DNA from: Legionellaceae bacterium
GTDB lineage: Bacteria; Pseudomonadota; Gammaproteobacteria; Legionellales; Legionellaceae
Length of the DNA: 49,485 nucleotides
Direction: 5' to 3'
Assembly (NCBI GenBank): GCA_947504875.1
Contig: CANNJI010000005.1
Location: 1 to 49,485 of the forward strand
Each line of letters begins with the position of its first letter. The first letter of the stretch is position 1. Below are positions 16,282 through 26,182 of this stretch, piece by piece. The position numbers and the translations under genes were made by a program. Below the pieces are notes generated by a model. The model was not told the DNA's origin, searched no databases, and was given only the letters and a program-made list of their open reading frames with translations.

Positions 16282-18078
16282 ATGGTAATTTTTGATAAGT
16301 TAAAGGCATTACTGACACGAGCAGAACGTAAGCAAATGTTGGTTTTACTTTTTTTAATGTTCATTGGCATGGGGCTAGAAACCTTGGGGCTTGGCTTAGT
16401 TATTCCGGCCATTGGTATGATGACACAAACTGAATTCCTCCAACATAACGTTTATTTACAACCCATCCTTCGATTGCTTCACTATCCAAGTCAAGCGCAA
16501 TTGATTATTGGCGCTATGCTTTCTTTGGTGATGATTTACACCATAAAAGCTGCATTTTTAATTTTTATGAGCTGGAAGCAAAGTAAATTTGTGTATGGGC
16601 TTCAAGCAAGCTTGTCGTATCAGTTGTTTAGTGGTTATTTGAAGCAGCCTTGGTCTTTTCATTTACAGCGTAATTCAGCGCAGCTAATTTCTAATATTAC
16701 GAATGAGGTTTCTCAACTGGTGAACAGTGTTGTGCAACCGGGCATGATTTTATTAACGGAAGGTGGGGTTCTTGTTGGTGTTGGCGCATTGCTGTTTGCG
16801 ATTGAGCCTTTAGGGGCTTGCATTGTTCTGAGTGTATTGGGTGGTGCCTCAATTGCTTCACAGCGCCTGATTCGTGGTTATTTGACGCGTTGGGGAGAGA
16901 CACGTCAATACCATGATGGTTTACGCATGCAGCATTTACAGCAAGGGTTAGGCGGGGCAAAGGACGTAAAGCTTTTAGGTCGTGAAGCGTATTTTTTGAA
17001 AGATTATCAAACGCATAATGTGGGTAGCGCTGAGGTCAGCCAAAAATATCGAACAATGACAGACTTTCCAAGGTTGTGGCTAGAATTATTGGGAATGACA
17101 GGATTGGCAATGCTCGTGTTGATGATGCTGGCACAAAATAAGCCAGTGGATTTAATCATTCCAACGCTAGGACTTTTTGCAGCTGCGGCATTTCGTTTAA
17201 TGCCCTCCCTTAATCGGGTGTTAACAGCAGTTCAAGCATTACGTTATGCACGCCCTACACTTAATCGTTTATTTGAAGAAATTAAAATAGCGCATGCTGA
17301 TGATAAAAATCATACGACTTATTTACCTGTAACTTTTAATAAAAATTTATCATTACAACATATTCAGTATAAATATAAAGGTGCGAGCCATGATGCACTA
17401 CAGAATATTTCATTGAATTTTGAACAAGGAAAGTCGATTGGTTTTATTGGTACAAGCGGTGCTGGTAAAAGCACGTTGGTTGATATTATTTTAGGCTTAC
17501 TTACCCCAGAAAAAGGGCAGGTGCTGGTTGATGGCGTGGATATTCATAGTAATTTAAGAGGATGGCAAGACCAAATTGGTTATGTGCCGCAAAGTATCTT
17601 TCTAACGGACGATACACTAAGACGCAATGTTGCATTTGGACTGCCTGATGAGTTGATTAATGAAACTGCTGTATTAAATGCACTTAAGTCTGCGCAATTA
17701 TTAGAATTTGTCGTAAATTTACCTGACGGCTTAAATACCTATGTTGGTGAGCGTGGCGTTCGATTGTCGGGAGGGCAAAGACAACGCATTGGGATTGCAA
17801 GAGCACTCTATCACGATCCAGCCATCCTTGTGCTTGATGAGGCAACGAGCTCACTTGATTCTGCAACAGAAAAAGAAGTGATGAAAGCCGTCAATGCATT
17901 GCATGGAGAAAAAACTTTGATTATTGTGGCGCACCGAATGTCTACGGTTGAACATTGTGATTGGATTTATAAGATGGTAAAGGGACGGATTTTGACGGAA
18001 GGGAAATTTGAACATGTAGTGAAGGAGCTTGATTCACAATCCATCTTGAAAAGTGAGGAGAAAAATTGTGTTCCCTAA
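16282..18078 (+). CDS. ABC transporter, probable lipid-linked oligosaccharide flippase (PglK-like)
   Basis: Half-size ABC exporter of 598 residues. The N-terminal half (about 15-320) has six membrane segments. The nucleotide-binding domain has Walker A GTSGAGKS (390-397), Q-loop Q437, signature LSGGQ (495-499), Walker B AILVLDE (514-520) and H-loop H551. Similar proteins (PglK, WlaB) flip undecaprenyl-linked oligosaccharides. No Wzx is present in the cluster, so this protein is the best candidate for moving repeat units across the inner membrane. Substrate is inferred from context. Confidence 0.85.
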   Translation: MVIFDKLKALLTRAERKQMLVLLFLMFIGMGLETLGLGLVIPAIGMMTQTEFLQHNVYLQPILRLLHYPSQAQLIIGAMLSLVMIYTIKAAFLIFMSWKQSKFVYGLQASLSYQLFSGYLKQPWSFHLQRNSAQLISNITNEVSQLVNSVVQPGMILLTEGGVLVGVGALLFAIEPLGACIVLSVLGGASIASQRLIRGYLTRWGETRQYHDGLRMQHLQQGLGGAKDVKLLGREAYFLKDYQTHNVGSAEVSQKYRTMTDFPRLWLELLGMTGLAMLVLMMLAQNKPVDLIIPTLGLFAAAAFRLMPSLNRVLTAVQALRYARPTLNRLFEEIKIAHADDKNHTTYLPVTFNKNLSLQHIQYKYKGASHDALQNISLNFEQGKSIGFIGTSGAGKSTLVDIILGLLTPEKGQVLVDGVDIHSNLRGWQDQIGYVPQSIFLTDDTLRRNVAFGLPDELINETAVLNALKSAQLLEFVVNLPDGLNTYVGERGVRLSGGQRQRIGIARALYHDPAILVLDEATSSLDSATEKEVMKAVNALHGEKTLIIVAHRMSTVEHCDWIYKMVKGRILTEGKFEHVVKELDSQSILKSEEKNCVP

Positions 18079-18096
18079 GATTCTAGGTAATATTTT

Positions 18097-20121
18097 ATGT
18101 TAGCTCATTCTCTTTTAATTCATGCGGAACCTATTTCAATCGCTGAATTGAACGAAAATACCATTTCAACACACCGTAAGGATATTGATGGATTAAGAGC
18201 GATTGCTGTTTTATCCGTTGTCTTTTACCATCTTTTTGGAAATTTTTTTGCTGGTGGTTTTATCGGTGTTGATGTTTTTTTTGTTATTTCCGGGTATTTA
18301 ATCAGTAAAATTTTGATTGATAATTTAGAAAGAGGACACTTTTCTTTTAAAGAATTTTACATACGCAGGATGAGGCGAATTTTGCCTGCTTTTGTTTTTG
18401 TTTTATTTATATCTGGAGTTGTAGGCTTTTTGATCTTAACCCCCCCTGACTTGAAAAACTTTTCTAAATCCGCTTTAGCTTCAATTTTATCCGTATCAAA
18501 TTTATATTTTTGGAAGTCAATTTCAATAGGTTATTTTGCTACAGATGCTAATGTTTTGCCATTATTGCACACATGGTCTCTTAGTGTGGAAGAGCAGTTT
18601 TATCTAGTTTGGCCTGTTGTCTTGTTCATTATATTTCATGGTTTAAATAGGCAGGGGAAGAGAGCATGGCTAGGTCCAATCACCATGGCCATAGGTCTTA
18701 TATCATTTTTTTTGTCTTTCTATTTTAGAAAATACGAATTAATGGCATTTTATACTCCAATTACAAGGGCATTTGAACTTCTTATGGGCTCTAGTTTGGC
18801 AATATATTGGGGGCAACTTAAAAGGCCAACATCTACACGGGCTTTTTTCTTGTCATTATTAGGTTTGTTTTTAATTTTCTATTCAATGGTTTTCTTTGAG
18901 AAAAATGACTATTCTATAATATATATTTTACTTTCTTGTACAGGCACAGTACTGCTTCTATATGCAGGTGTAACGAAATCATCAATTACTCGGTGTATAT
19001 CATTTTCAATTATCACTTTTTGGGGAACAATTTCATATTCGCTGTATTTATGGCATTGGCCAATTATTGCTTATACGCATTATTTAGGTATAAACATAGA
19101 CTTAAGTGTCGGAGCTATTATTTTTTTTGTTTCATCGATATTATCAGTTATTTCTTGGTATTTCATAGAACAAAAATGTCGAAATAAATTTAAACTCAGT
19201 TTTAATAAGATTTTATTGTTATTTCTTGTATTACCAATTTTTTTGAGCTTTATGTTATTAATGAGTTGCTGGTATATTCCAAATTTTGGATTTAATACCA
19301 CTAGCCCTGGCGTTCAGGAAATAATAGATAATTATGAAGGTCCTTTTACAGGGAAAAAATGTATAGATGCGCCAACCCTTAAGCCAAGGCCATTCAATGA
19401 TTGCTCTCTTGGTGATTTATCTAAAATAAATCCAGATGTTTTAATCGTGGGTGACTCTCATGCAATGGCTTTGTCCGGGATGTTGAATATTTTACTGAAA
19501 GATGCTCATTTGAAAGGCTATGTGGTTACACAGAGTGGAACACCTTTTATTTTAGGCGCTTTAAATGATTGGCGAGAAAATCTTCCGATGAAGAGGAATG
19601 ATCTGATTTTAACAATGATTCAGAAAAATCATTATAAGTATATTATCTTGGGTGGGTTTTGGAATTATTATCCTGATTCTATATTAAAGAATAGCAGCGA
19701 ATACAGTGATAAAAGTTATATGGAACTTAAACAGGGATTGGAGCATGCTATAGAAATGATAGTCTCAAATAACAGCATACCTGTTTTAATATCAGACGTA
19801 CCTCCATTATTAAATATTCCTGTGCAGTGTGGTTTCTTACGTGTGGGTCTAAATAAGTGCGAGAATTCTATTGATACAATTAATAAGATTCAAGCAGATA
19901 CAAAAAATATTCTATTAAGTATCAAGAATAAATATCCTGATTTAATATTTTTAGATTTAAATCCAGTTATGTGCCAAGCCAATCAATGCTCTTCGGCAGC
20001 AGGAGGAATTCCTTTGTATATGACAGGGCAGAGTAACAGTCATCTTAATTACGCGGGTTCTAGTTTGGTTGGTGATATTTATTTGCATAATTATATTAAC
20101 CCGTTAAGCAAAACGGATTAG
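18097..20121 (+). CDS. OafA/YrhL-type acyltransferase with SGNH domain
   Basis: Membrane O-acyltransferase of 674 residues that would acetylate or acylate the polysaccharide. The Acyl_transf_3 domain (about 27-365) has around ten membrane segments and the conserved H45 in FYHLF. It is followed by a periplasmic SGNH-hydrolase-like domain (about 440-674) with GDSH (452-455, S454) and a C-terminal SHLN (H649). This fusion is typical of O-antigen acetylases of the OafA type. The gene looks more AT-rich than its neighbours, suggesting separate acquisition. Acceptor sugar unknown. Confidence 0.9.
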   Translation: MLAHSLLIHAEPISIAELNENTISTHRKDIDGLRAIAVLSVVFYHLFGNFFAGGFIGVDVFFVISGYLISKILIDNLERGHFSFKEFYIRRMRRILPAFVFVLFISGVVGFLILTPPDLKNFSKSALASILSVSNLYFWKSISIGYFATDANVLPLLHTWSLSVEEQFYLVWPVVLFIIFHGLNRQGKRAWLGPITMAIGLISFFLSFYFRKYELMAFYTPITRAFELLMGSSLAIYWGQLKRPTSTRAFFLSLLGLFLIFYSMVFFEKNDYSIIYILLSCTGTVLLLYAGVTKSSITRCISFSIITFWGTISYSLYLWHWPIIAYTHYLGINIDLSVGAIIFFVSSILSVISWYFIEQKCRNKFKLSFNKILLLFLVLPIFLSFMLLMSCWYIPNFGFNTTSPGVQEIIDNYEGPFTGKKCIDAPTLKPRPFNDCSLGDLSKINPDVLIVGDSHAMALSGMLNILLKDAHLKGYVVTQSGTPFILGALNDWRENLPMKRNDLILTMIQKNHYKYIILGGFWNYYPDSILKNSSEYSDKSYMELKQGLEHAIEMIVSNNSIPVLISDVPPLLNIPVQCGFLRVGLNKCENSIDTINKIQADTKNILLSIKNKYPDLIFLDLNPVMCQANQCSSAAGGIPLYMTGQSNSHLNYAGSSLVGDIYLHNYINPLSKTD

Positions 20122-20129
20122 GAGTACTG

Positions 20130-21140
20130 ATGAATAATTCGAGAAAAAAAATATTAATTACAGGCGCCGACGGTTTCATTGGCTCTCATCTTACAGAAGC
20201 GTTAGTACGCGCTGGTTATGATGTTCGTGCCTTTGTGTATTATAACTCATTCAACTCATGGGGGTGGCTTGATCACTGTGAGTCGGATGTAAAAGGCCAA
20301 TTCGAAGCTTTCTCTGGTGATATACGTGACCCTCATGGGGTGCGTACTGCAATGCAAGGCTGTGATGCGGTGTTACATTTAGCTGCACTCATTGCAATTC
20401 CGTTTTCATATCATTCACCAGATACTTATATTGATACGAACATAAAAGGAACGTTAAATGTTGTTCAGGCGGCAAAGGCTTTAGATATTGCTAAGGTCAT
20501 TCATACCTCAACGAGTGAGGTGTATGGCACTGCACGATTTGTTCCTATTACAGAAGAGCATCCTTTGCAGGGGCAGTCGCCTTATTCGGCAAGTAAGATT
20601 GGTGCTGATCAAATCGCCATGTCTTTTTATAGTTCATTTAATACGCCGATTGTAACCGTGAGACCATTTAACACCTATGGTCCAAGACAATCCGCCAGAG
20701 CGGTTATCCCAACCATTATCACGCAAATTGCTAATGGTGAGCGGCAAATTAAATTAGGCGCCCTTCATCCAACCCGTGATTTTAACTTCGTCAGTGACAC
20801 GGTAGCAGGTTTTATCGCTGCATTAAAGTCAGAGCAGGCTATTGGTGAGGTGATTAATATTGGAAGCAATTTTGAAGTATCCATTGGTGATACAGCGCAT
20901 ATGATTGCTGAACTCATGGGTGTAGATATTAATTTTTTTAGCGATGAAGAGCGCTTAAGACCAGAAAAAAGTGAGGTTGAGCGATTATGGGCGTCTAATG
21001 CTAAGGCTCAGCGTCTGCTCGACTGGCAACCCCATTATGGTGGGCAAGATGGATTTAAACGGGGCTTAGCCGAAACAATTAACTGGTTTCAAAAGCCAGA
21101 CAATTTAGCGAGATATAAATCTGACCTTTATAATTTGTGA
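20130..21140 (+). CDS. legB: Nucleotide-GlcNAc 4,6-dehydratase of legionaminic acid synthesis
   Basis: Converts a nucleotide-linked GlcNAc into the 4-keto-6-deoxy sugar, the first committed step of the legionaminic acid route. The 336-residue SDR has TGADGFIG (11-18), dehydratase motif TSEVYG (128-133) and YSASK (Y152/K156). It is followed at once by legC, legH, legI and legG, the standard order. In Campylobacter LegB uses GDP-GlcNAc; a PtmE homologue downstream suggests the same here. A strong ribosome site (TAGGAG) is 5 bases before the ATG. Confidence 0.92.
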   Translation: MNNSRKKILITGADGFIGSHLTEALVRAGYDVRAFVYYNSFNSWGWLDHCESDVKGQFEAFSGDIRDPHGVRTAMQGCDAVLHLAALIAIPFSYHSPDTYIDTNIKGTLNVVQAAKALDIAKVIHTSTSEVYGTARFVPITEEHPLQGQSPYSASKIGADQIAMSFYSSFNTPIVTVRPFNTYGPRQSARAVIPTIITQIANGERQIKLGALHPTRDFNFVSDTVAGFIAALKSEQAIGEVINIGSNFEVSIGDTAHMIAELMGVDINFFSDEERLRPEKSEVERLWASNAKAQRLLDWQPHYGGQDGFKRGLAETINWFQKPDNLARYKSDLYNL

Positions 21141-21148
21141 GTTTATTC

Positions 21149-22333
21149 ATGTCTACAGATATTTTAGTTCGACAAGTGATTGATGGTATACGTGGAGCAG
21201 TTGGTTCACGGACCTGTGCTTTGCATGAGCCTCATTTTTCTGGGCGTGAATGGGATTATTTAAAGGAATGTTTAGATTCAACCTTTGTTTCGTCGGTTGG
21301 CCCTTTTGTTGATCGCTTAGAAGCTGATCTAGCCAATTATACCGGATCAAAACATGCTATTGCAGTTGTGAATGGAACAGCCGCGTTGCATATTGCGTTA
21401 AAGCTTGCAGGCGTTCGAGCTGAGGATGAAGTCTTAATACCTACATTAACGTTTGTTGCAACAGCCAATGCGGTGAGTTATTGCGGTGCCACGCCTCATT
21501 TTGTAGATGCAGACGAGCAAACCTTAGGGCTTGATCCGCTCGCTTTACGCGAGTATTTAGGAAAAATATCCGAGTTGCGCAATGGCCAATGTATTAATCG
21601 TAAAACGGGGCGTGTTATACGAGCATTGGTTCCAATGCACACGTTTGGCCATCCTGTTAACATGGAGGCATTATTAGCGGTTGCTCGAGATTACCATTTG
21701 GTTATTGTTGAGGATGCCGCTGAGTCGTTAGGCAGCACTTACTTTGGTCAGCATACGGGAACCTTCGGTTTATTAGGTATTTTAAGTTTTAATGGGAATA
21801 AAACCATTACCACCGGGGGTGGGGGGGCCATATTAACGAATGACAGTGATTTGGCAAAGCGAGCAAAACATTTAACAACCACTGCGAAAAAACCTCACCG
21901 ATGGGCCTATTGGCATGATGAGATTGGATATAATTATCGTATGCCAAATATAAATGCGGCCCTTGGATGTGCTCAATTAGAACAGTTACCTCAAATATTA
22001 GAGTCAAAACGTGCATTATTTCAGCGTTATCAAAATGCATTTAAAAAAACATTAGAAATTCAATTGATTCAAGAGCCTTATGGTTGTAAAAGTAACTATT
22101 GGTTACAAACACTTCGTTTAAGTGCTGTGGATATTGAGCTGCGGGATGCAATGCTAGATGCAACAAATGGTGCTGGTTTTATGACACGTCCGGTGTGGGG
22201 GCTAATGCATCGTTTATCTCAGTTTTTAAGTTGTCCTGCTATGGAACTATCTGTGGCTGAGCGTTTAGAAATGCAACTTATAAATATACCAAGTAGCGCT
22301 TATTTATTCGATGAGAACCATAGCCATGCGTGA
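21149..22333 (+). CDS. legC: PLP aminotransferase of legionaminic acid synthesis
   Basis: DegT/DnrJ/EryC1-family aminotransferase that adds the 4-amino group to the keto sugar made by LegB. From the ATG at 21149 it has 394 residues; a GTG at 21137 would overlap the legB stop and add four. PLP-site motifs are VEDAAES (D189) and the Schiff-base lysine in FNGNKTITTGGGG (K218). The end overlaps legH. Family and position make the assignment strong; amino donor is presumably glutamate. Confidence 0.92.
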   Translation: MSTDILVRQVIDGIRGAVGSRTCALHEPHFSGREWDYLKECLDSTFVSSVGPFVDRLEADLANYTGSKHAIAVVNGTAALHIALKLAGVRAEDEVLIPTLTFVATANAVSYCGATPHFVDADEQTLGLDPLALREYLGKISELRNGQCINRKTGRVIRALVPMHTFGHPVNMEALLAVARDYHLVIVEDAAESLGSTYFGQHTGTFGLLGILSFNGNKTITTGGGGAILTNDSDLAKRAKHLTTTAKKPHRWAYWHDEIGYNYRMPNINAALGCAQLEQLPQILESKRALFQRYQNAFKKTLEIQLIQEPYGCKSNYWLQTLRLSAVDIELRDAMLDATNGAGFMTRPVWGLMHRLSQFLSCPAMELSVAERLEMQLINIPSSAYLFDENHSHA

Positions 22334-22973
22334 GTCTATTATTTTGATTGGGGCAGGCGGGCATGCTCGATCGTGCATTGATGTAATAGAACAAACAGGG
22401 CGTTATCATATTTTAGGGCTTATTGGTTTTCCTGAGCAGGTTGGATTAGAGATTTTAGGGTATCCTATAATTGGTTCTGATGATGATTTAGGTACGTTGA
22501 TGAATGAAGAAGTTTCATTTCTAAATGCATTGGGGCAAATTAAAACACCAGCACATCGGATTGAAATATTTAATCGAATAAAGCAGCAACAGGGTATTTT
22601 ACCTGCTATTATTTCGCCTCGTGCGTATGTTTCTGTTCATGCGGTGGTAGGCGAAGGGACCATCATCATGCATGGAGCGGTTGTGAATGCGGGTGCACGT
22701 ATAGGTGAAAATTGTATTATTAATACCAATGCTTTGATTGAGCATGATGTGGAGGTTGATGATCATTGTCATATATCAACCTCTAGTACGCTAAATGGCG
22801 GTGTGAAAATTAGACAGGGTACTTTTATCGGTAGTGGTTCAATGATTCGCGAGTCAGTCATGATTGGTGAGAACTGTGTGATTGGCATGGGCCAAAATGT
22901 ATTAAAAGACTGTGGTAATGGATATTGGTTGTCTGCTAGGGAGAGCAAATATGAAAACGTTGATCATTGCTGA
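22326..22973 (+). CDS. legH: NeuD/PglD-family N-acetyltransferase
   Basis: Acetylates the 4-amino sugar made by LegC, giving the diacetamido intermediate. The 215-residue protein has an N-terminal Rossmann part (ILIGAGGHAR, 6-15) and a C-terminal left-handed beta-helix of hexapeptide repeats (about 105-195) with the catalytic-base motif IEHD (H140), as in PglD. The ATG at 22326 overlaps the legC stop by 8 bases. The last 23 bases overlap legI. Confidence 0.88.
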   Translation: MRESIILIGAGGHARSCIDVIEQTGRYHILGLIGFPEQVGLEILGYPIIGSDDDLGTLMNEEVSFLNALGQIKTPAHRIEIFNRIKQQQGILPAIISPRAYVSVHAVVGEGTIIMHGAVVNAGARIGENCIINTNALIEHDVEVDDHCHISTSSTLNGGVKIRQGTFIGSGSMIRESVMIGENCVIGMGQNVLKDCGNGYWLSARESKYENVDHC

Positions 22974-23952
22974 AGCGGGTGTTAATCATAACGGGGATAT
23001 TAATTTAGCTTATAAGCTGATTGATGCCGCAGTTGATGCCGGTGCAGATTTTGTAAAATTTCAAACGTTTAAAGCGGAGTCTTTGGCAATACCTAGTGCA
23101 TCAAAAGCAGATTATCAAAACATAACCACCAATCAAAACGAATCTCAGTATGAGATGTTAAAACGCCTTGAGTTAACGCTTGAGATGCATGAAAAATTAA
23201 TGAGCTATTGCCACGAAAAAAACATTGCATTTTTATCAACAGGGTTTGATATTGATAGTGTTGATCTCTTGGAGGGTCTAGGTCAAAAAATCTTCAAAAT
23301 TCCATCGGGTGAAATTACCAATCTACCGTATCTTCGTTATATTGGGCATTATGCCAAGCCAATTATTCTTTCCACGGGGATGGCAACACTTGGTGAAATT
23401 GAAGCAGCTTTGGATGTGCTGATTGATGCTGGTACTTCGCGTGAATTAATTACCGTCTTACATTGTAATACAGAATACCCAACGCCCATGCGTGATGTTA
23501 ACTTAAAGGCAATGTGCTCCTTAAAAAATGCATTTGGCGTACGTGTTGGTTATTCGGATCATACCCAAGGTATTGAGGTTGCAATTGCAGCCGTTGCGCT
23601 TGGCGCTCAAGTGATTGAAAAACATTTAACACTAGATAAAAATCTTCCTGGGCCAGATCACAAAGCAAGCCTTGAACCTGATGAATTTAAAGCCATGGTG
23701 ATTGCTATTCGAAATATTGAGCAGGCATTGGGCGATGGTATCAAGCGTCCTAGTCAAAGTGAGATTAAGAATAAGCCGGTTGCGAGAAAATCATTGGTTG
23801 CAGGTCGAAATATTGAGGCGGGTGAGTTATTTTCAATCGATAATCTAAACATAAAGCGCCCTGGTACAGGTATTTCACCCATGAACTGGGATCAAGTGAT
23901 AGGGAAAAAATCCAGCCGTTCTTATCTAGAAAATGAGTTGATCGAGTTATGA
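22951..23952 (+). CDS. legI: Legionaminic acid synthase (NeuB family)
   Basis: Condenses the 6-deoxy-2,4-diacetamido mannose intermediate with phosphoenolpyruvate to give the nine-carbon acid. The 333-residue protein opens with IIAEAGVNHNGD (5-16), contains KIPSGEITN (116-124) and GYSDHT (200-205) of the NeuB barrel, and ends with an SAF/antifreeze-like domain (about 275-333). The ATG at 22951 has AGGGAGA 7 bases upstream and is preferred over starts at 22912 onward. The stop overlaps the legG start. Confidence 0.93.
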   Translation: MKTLIIAEAGVNHNGDINLAYKLIDAAVDAGADFVKFQTFKAESLAIPSASKADYQNITTNQNESQYEMLKRLELTLEMHEKLMSYCHEKNIAFLSTGFDIDSVDLLEGLGQKIFKIPSGEITNLPYLRYIGHYAKPIILSTGMATLGEIEAALDVLIDAGTSRELITVLHCNTEYPTPMRDVNLKAMCSLKNAFGVRVGYSDHTQGIEVAIAAVALGAQVIEKHLTLDKNLPGPDHKASLEPDEFKAMVIAIRNIEQALGDGIKRPSQSEIKNKPVARKSLVAGRNIEAGELFSIDNLNIKRPGTGISPMNWDQVIGKKSSRSYLENELIEL

Positions 23953-25106
23953 TGCGTAAGATTTGTGTGGTCACAGGAAGTAGAGCTGAATATGGCTTGT
24001 TGCAATGGGTGATGAAAGGTATTCAAGATGCACCTGATTTGGAATTACAAATTATTGCAACAGGTATGCATTTATCTCCTGAATATGGGTTTACTTATCA
24101 AGAAATTGAAAAAGATGGATTTAAGATTGATCGTAAAATAGAAATGCTTGTGAGCTCAAATACCTCTATTGGTGTGTCGAAATCAATGGGTTTGGGTATG
24201 ATTGGTTTTGCAGATGCATATAATGATTTAGAACCCGATATGATTCTTGTTTTAGGTGATCGCTTTGAGATATTTGCGGCTGTTTCAGCGGCTTTAGTCT
24301 CGCGTATTCCTGTGGCGCATTTGCATGGTGGAGAAACAACGGAAGGCGCTTTTGATGAAGGTATACGGCACTCCATTACTAAAATGTCCCACTTACATTT
24401 TGTTGCGGCAGAACCTTATCGACAACGTGTTGTTCAATTAGGAGAGAATCCTGATCGTGTATTTTTAGTGGGTGGTTTAGGGCTTGATTGTATTAAACGT
24501 TTACCGCTGTTGTCGCGTTCTGACTTAGAAGTTGCATTAAATTTAAAATTTGCGGCAAGGAATCTACTCGTTACTTTTCACCCAGTTACATTGGAGTTTG
24601 CAACAGCCGCTGATCAAATGGGGGAGCTGCTCGCTGCATTGGAGGTTTTAGAGGATACACAACTCATTTTCACACTGCCAAATGCAGATGGCGGGGGGCA
24701 TGAAATTGTTGAGTTAATTGATGCCTATGTTGCTACGCATTCAAATGCCAAGGCATTTACTTCGCTTGGTCAGCTACGTTACTTATCGTGTTTGCAACAG
24801 GTTGATGGCGTTGTGGGTAATTCGTCGAGTGGATTACTCGAAGTGCCATCTTTTAAAAAAGGCACCATTAATATTGGTGATCGTCAGCTGGGTCGGTTAA
24901 AAGCGCATAGTGTAATTGATTGCGCGCCGAATAGAGAAGATATTTCACACGCAATTGGTAAGCTATACACGCCTGATTTTCAGTTGCAGCTAAAAACCGT
25001 GATTAACCCCTATGGTGAGGGTGGAGCAAGTGAAAAAATAGTGGAGAAATTACGCTTAGTTTCGTTTAATAACTTACTTAAAAAACATTTTTATGATTTG
25101 AACTAG
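23949..25106 (+). CDS. legG: Hydrolysing nucleotide-sugar 2-epimerase (NeuC family)
   Basis: Removes the nucleotide and inverts C2 of the diacetamido sugar, making the substrate for LegI. The 385-residue protein matches NeuC-type epimerases: VTGSRAEYGLL (8-18), the loop HGGETTEGAFDE, TFHPVT and VVGNSSSG near the C-terminus. Two adjacent ATGs (23949 and 23952) overlap the legI stop. In the Campylobacter pathway the substrate is the GDP-linked sugar. Confidence 0.92.
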   Translation: MMRKICVVTGSRAEYGLLQWVMKGIQDAPDLELQIIATGMHLSPEYGFTYQEIEKDGFKIDRKIEMLVSSNTSIGVSKSMGLGMIGFADAYNDLEPDMILVLGDRFEIFAAVSAALVSRIPVAHLHGGETTEGAFDEGIRHSITKMSHLHFVAAEPYRQRVVQLGENPDRVFLVGGLGLDCIKRLPLLSRSDLEVALNLKFAARNLLVTFHPVTLEFATAADQMGELLAALEVLEDTQLIFTLPNADGGGHEIVELIDAYVATHSNAKAFTSLGQLRYLSCLQQVDGVVGNSSSGLLEVPSFKKGTINIGDRQLGRLKAHSVIDCAPNREDISHAIGKLYTPDFQLQLKTVINPYGEGGASEKIVEKLRLVSFNNLLKKHFYDLN

Positions 25107-25128
25107 TAAAAAGGACTTGGGTGTATAT

Positions 25129-26172
25129 ATGGACGAAGAAAAAGACTGGAAAAAAGCTATTTTGACTGAAGGAACAACACTTCAGCAGGCCATTACGAAC
25201 CTCAATGAAACGGGTTTTCAGATAGTCCTTGTAACTGCACCTGATAATACGTTTGTTGGAACAATTACAGATGGGGATATTAGGCGCGGACTTTTACGTG
25301 GGCTGCAACTTGACTCTTTAATCAAGGATGTGATCAACAAAACGGCTTTAATTGTGCCCCCATATATGGAAAGAGAATTGGTATTACACTTGTTAATGAC
25401 AAACAAAATTCATCAAGCGCCAATTGTTGATGTCGATGGTTATGTTGTGGGCTTACATCTTGTTGATGATTTGTTAAAGCCTGTTACGCGGCCAAATATT
25501 ATGGTCATTATGGCAGGCGGAATGGGCACTCGCTTGCTACCACACACTGAACTTTGTCCTAAACCTTTGCTTTCGGTTTCAGGTAAGCCAATGATTGAAC
25601 ATATTCTGGAGCGGGCAAAAGCGGATGGATTTGATCGCTTTATATTTGCTATCTACCATTTGGGGCACATGATTGAGGATTATTTTGGGTCTGGTGAATT
25701 TTGGAATGTAGATATTAATTATTTAAAGGAGGAGTCCCCCCTGGGAACGGCAGGGGCCTTGGCCTTAATTTCCCCAACGCCTCAAGAGGCTTTTTTAGTT
25801 TCTAATGGGGATATTTTAACAGATATACGTTATGGTGAGTTACTTGATTACCATAAAAGACATAATGCAGCTGCAACAATGGCAGTTAGGCAATATGAGT
25901 GGCAAAATCCATTTGGGGTAGTTCAAACAAAAGGGCTTGATATAGTTGGTGTTGAAGAAAAACCTGTTACGCGAACTTACGTTAACGCAGGAATTTATGT
26001 ATTGGAACCTTTTGTATTGGAATATATTAGGGAATCGGAACATTGTGATATGCCTTTGCTTTTTCAACGGATTAGACAAAACGGATTTCGTACAATCGTT
26101 TATCCGATTCATGAACCATGGTTAGATGTGGGGGAGCCGGTATCCTTTGCTCTTGCAAACCATATAGCGTAG
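25129..26172 (+). CDS. ptmE: CBS-domain guanylyltransferase (PtmE-like)
   Basis: Activates an amino-sugar 1-phosphate; in Campylobacter PtmE makes GDP-GlcNAc for the legionaminic acid route. A tandem CBS pair (about 1-115) precedes a nucleotidyltransferase domain with the pyrophosphorylase loop AGGMGTR (129-135), CPKPLL and the metal-site SNGDILTD (225-232). Start: ATG at 25129 (347 residues); the AAGGA at 25111 would suit a start nearer 25120, and a TTG at 25117 is in frame but too close. CBS domains suggest allosteric control by adenosyl nucleotides. Nucleotide specificity is inferred. Confidence 0.85.
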   Translation: MDEEKDWKKAILTEGTTLQQAITNLNETGFQIVLVTAPDNTFVGTITDGDIRRGLLRGLQLDSLIKDVINKTALIVPPYMERELVLHLLMTNKIHQAPIVDVDGYVVGLHLVDDLLKPVTRPNIMVIMAGGMGTRLLPHTELCPKPLLSVSGKPMIEHILERAKADGFDRFIFAIYHLGHMIEDYFGSGEFWNVDINYLKEESPLGTAGALALISPTPQEAFLVSNGDILTDIRYGELLDYHKRHNAAATMAVRQYEWQNPFGVVQTKGLDIVGVEEKPVTRTYVNAGIYVLEPFVLEYIRESEHCDMPLLFQRIRQNGFRTIVYPIHEPWLDVGEPVSFALANHIA

Positions 26173-26182
26173 AGAGAATTTT

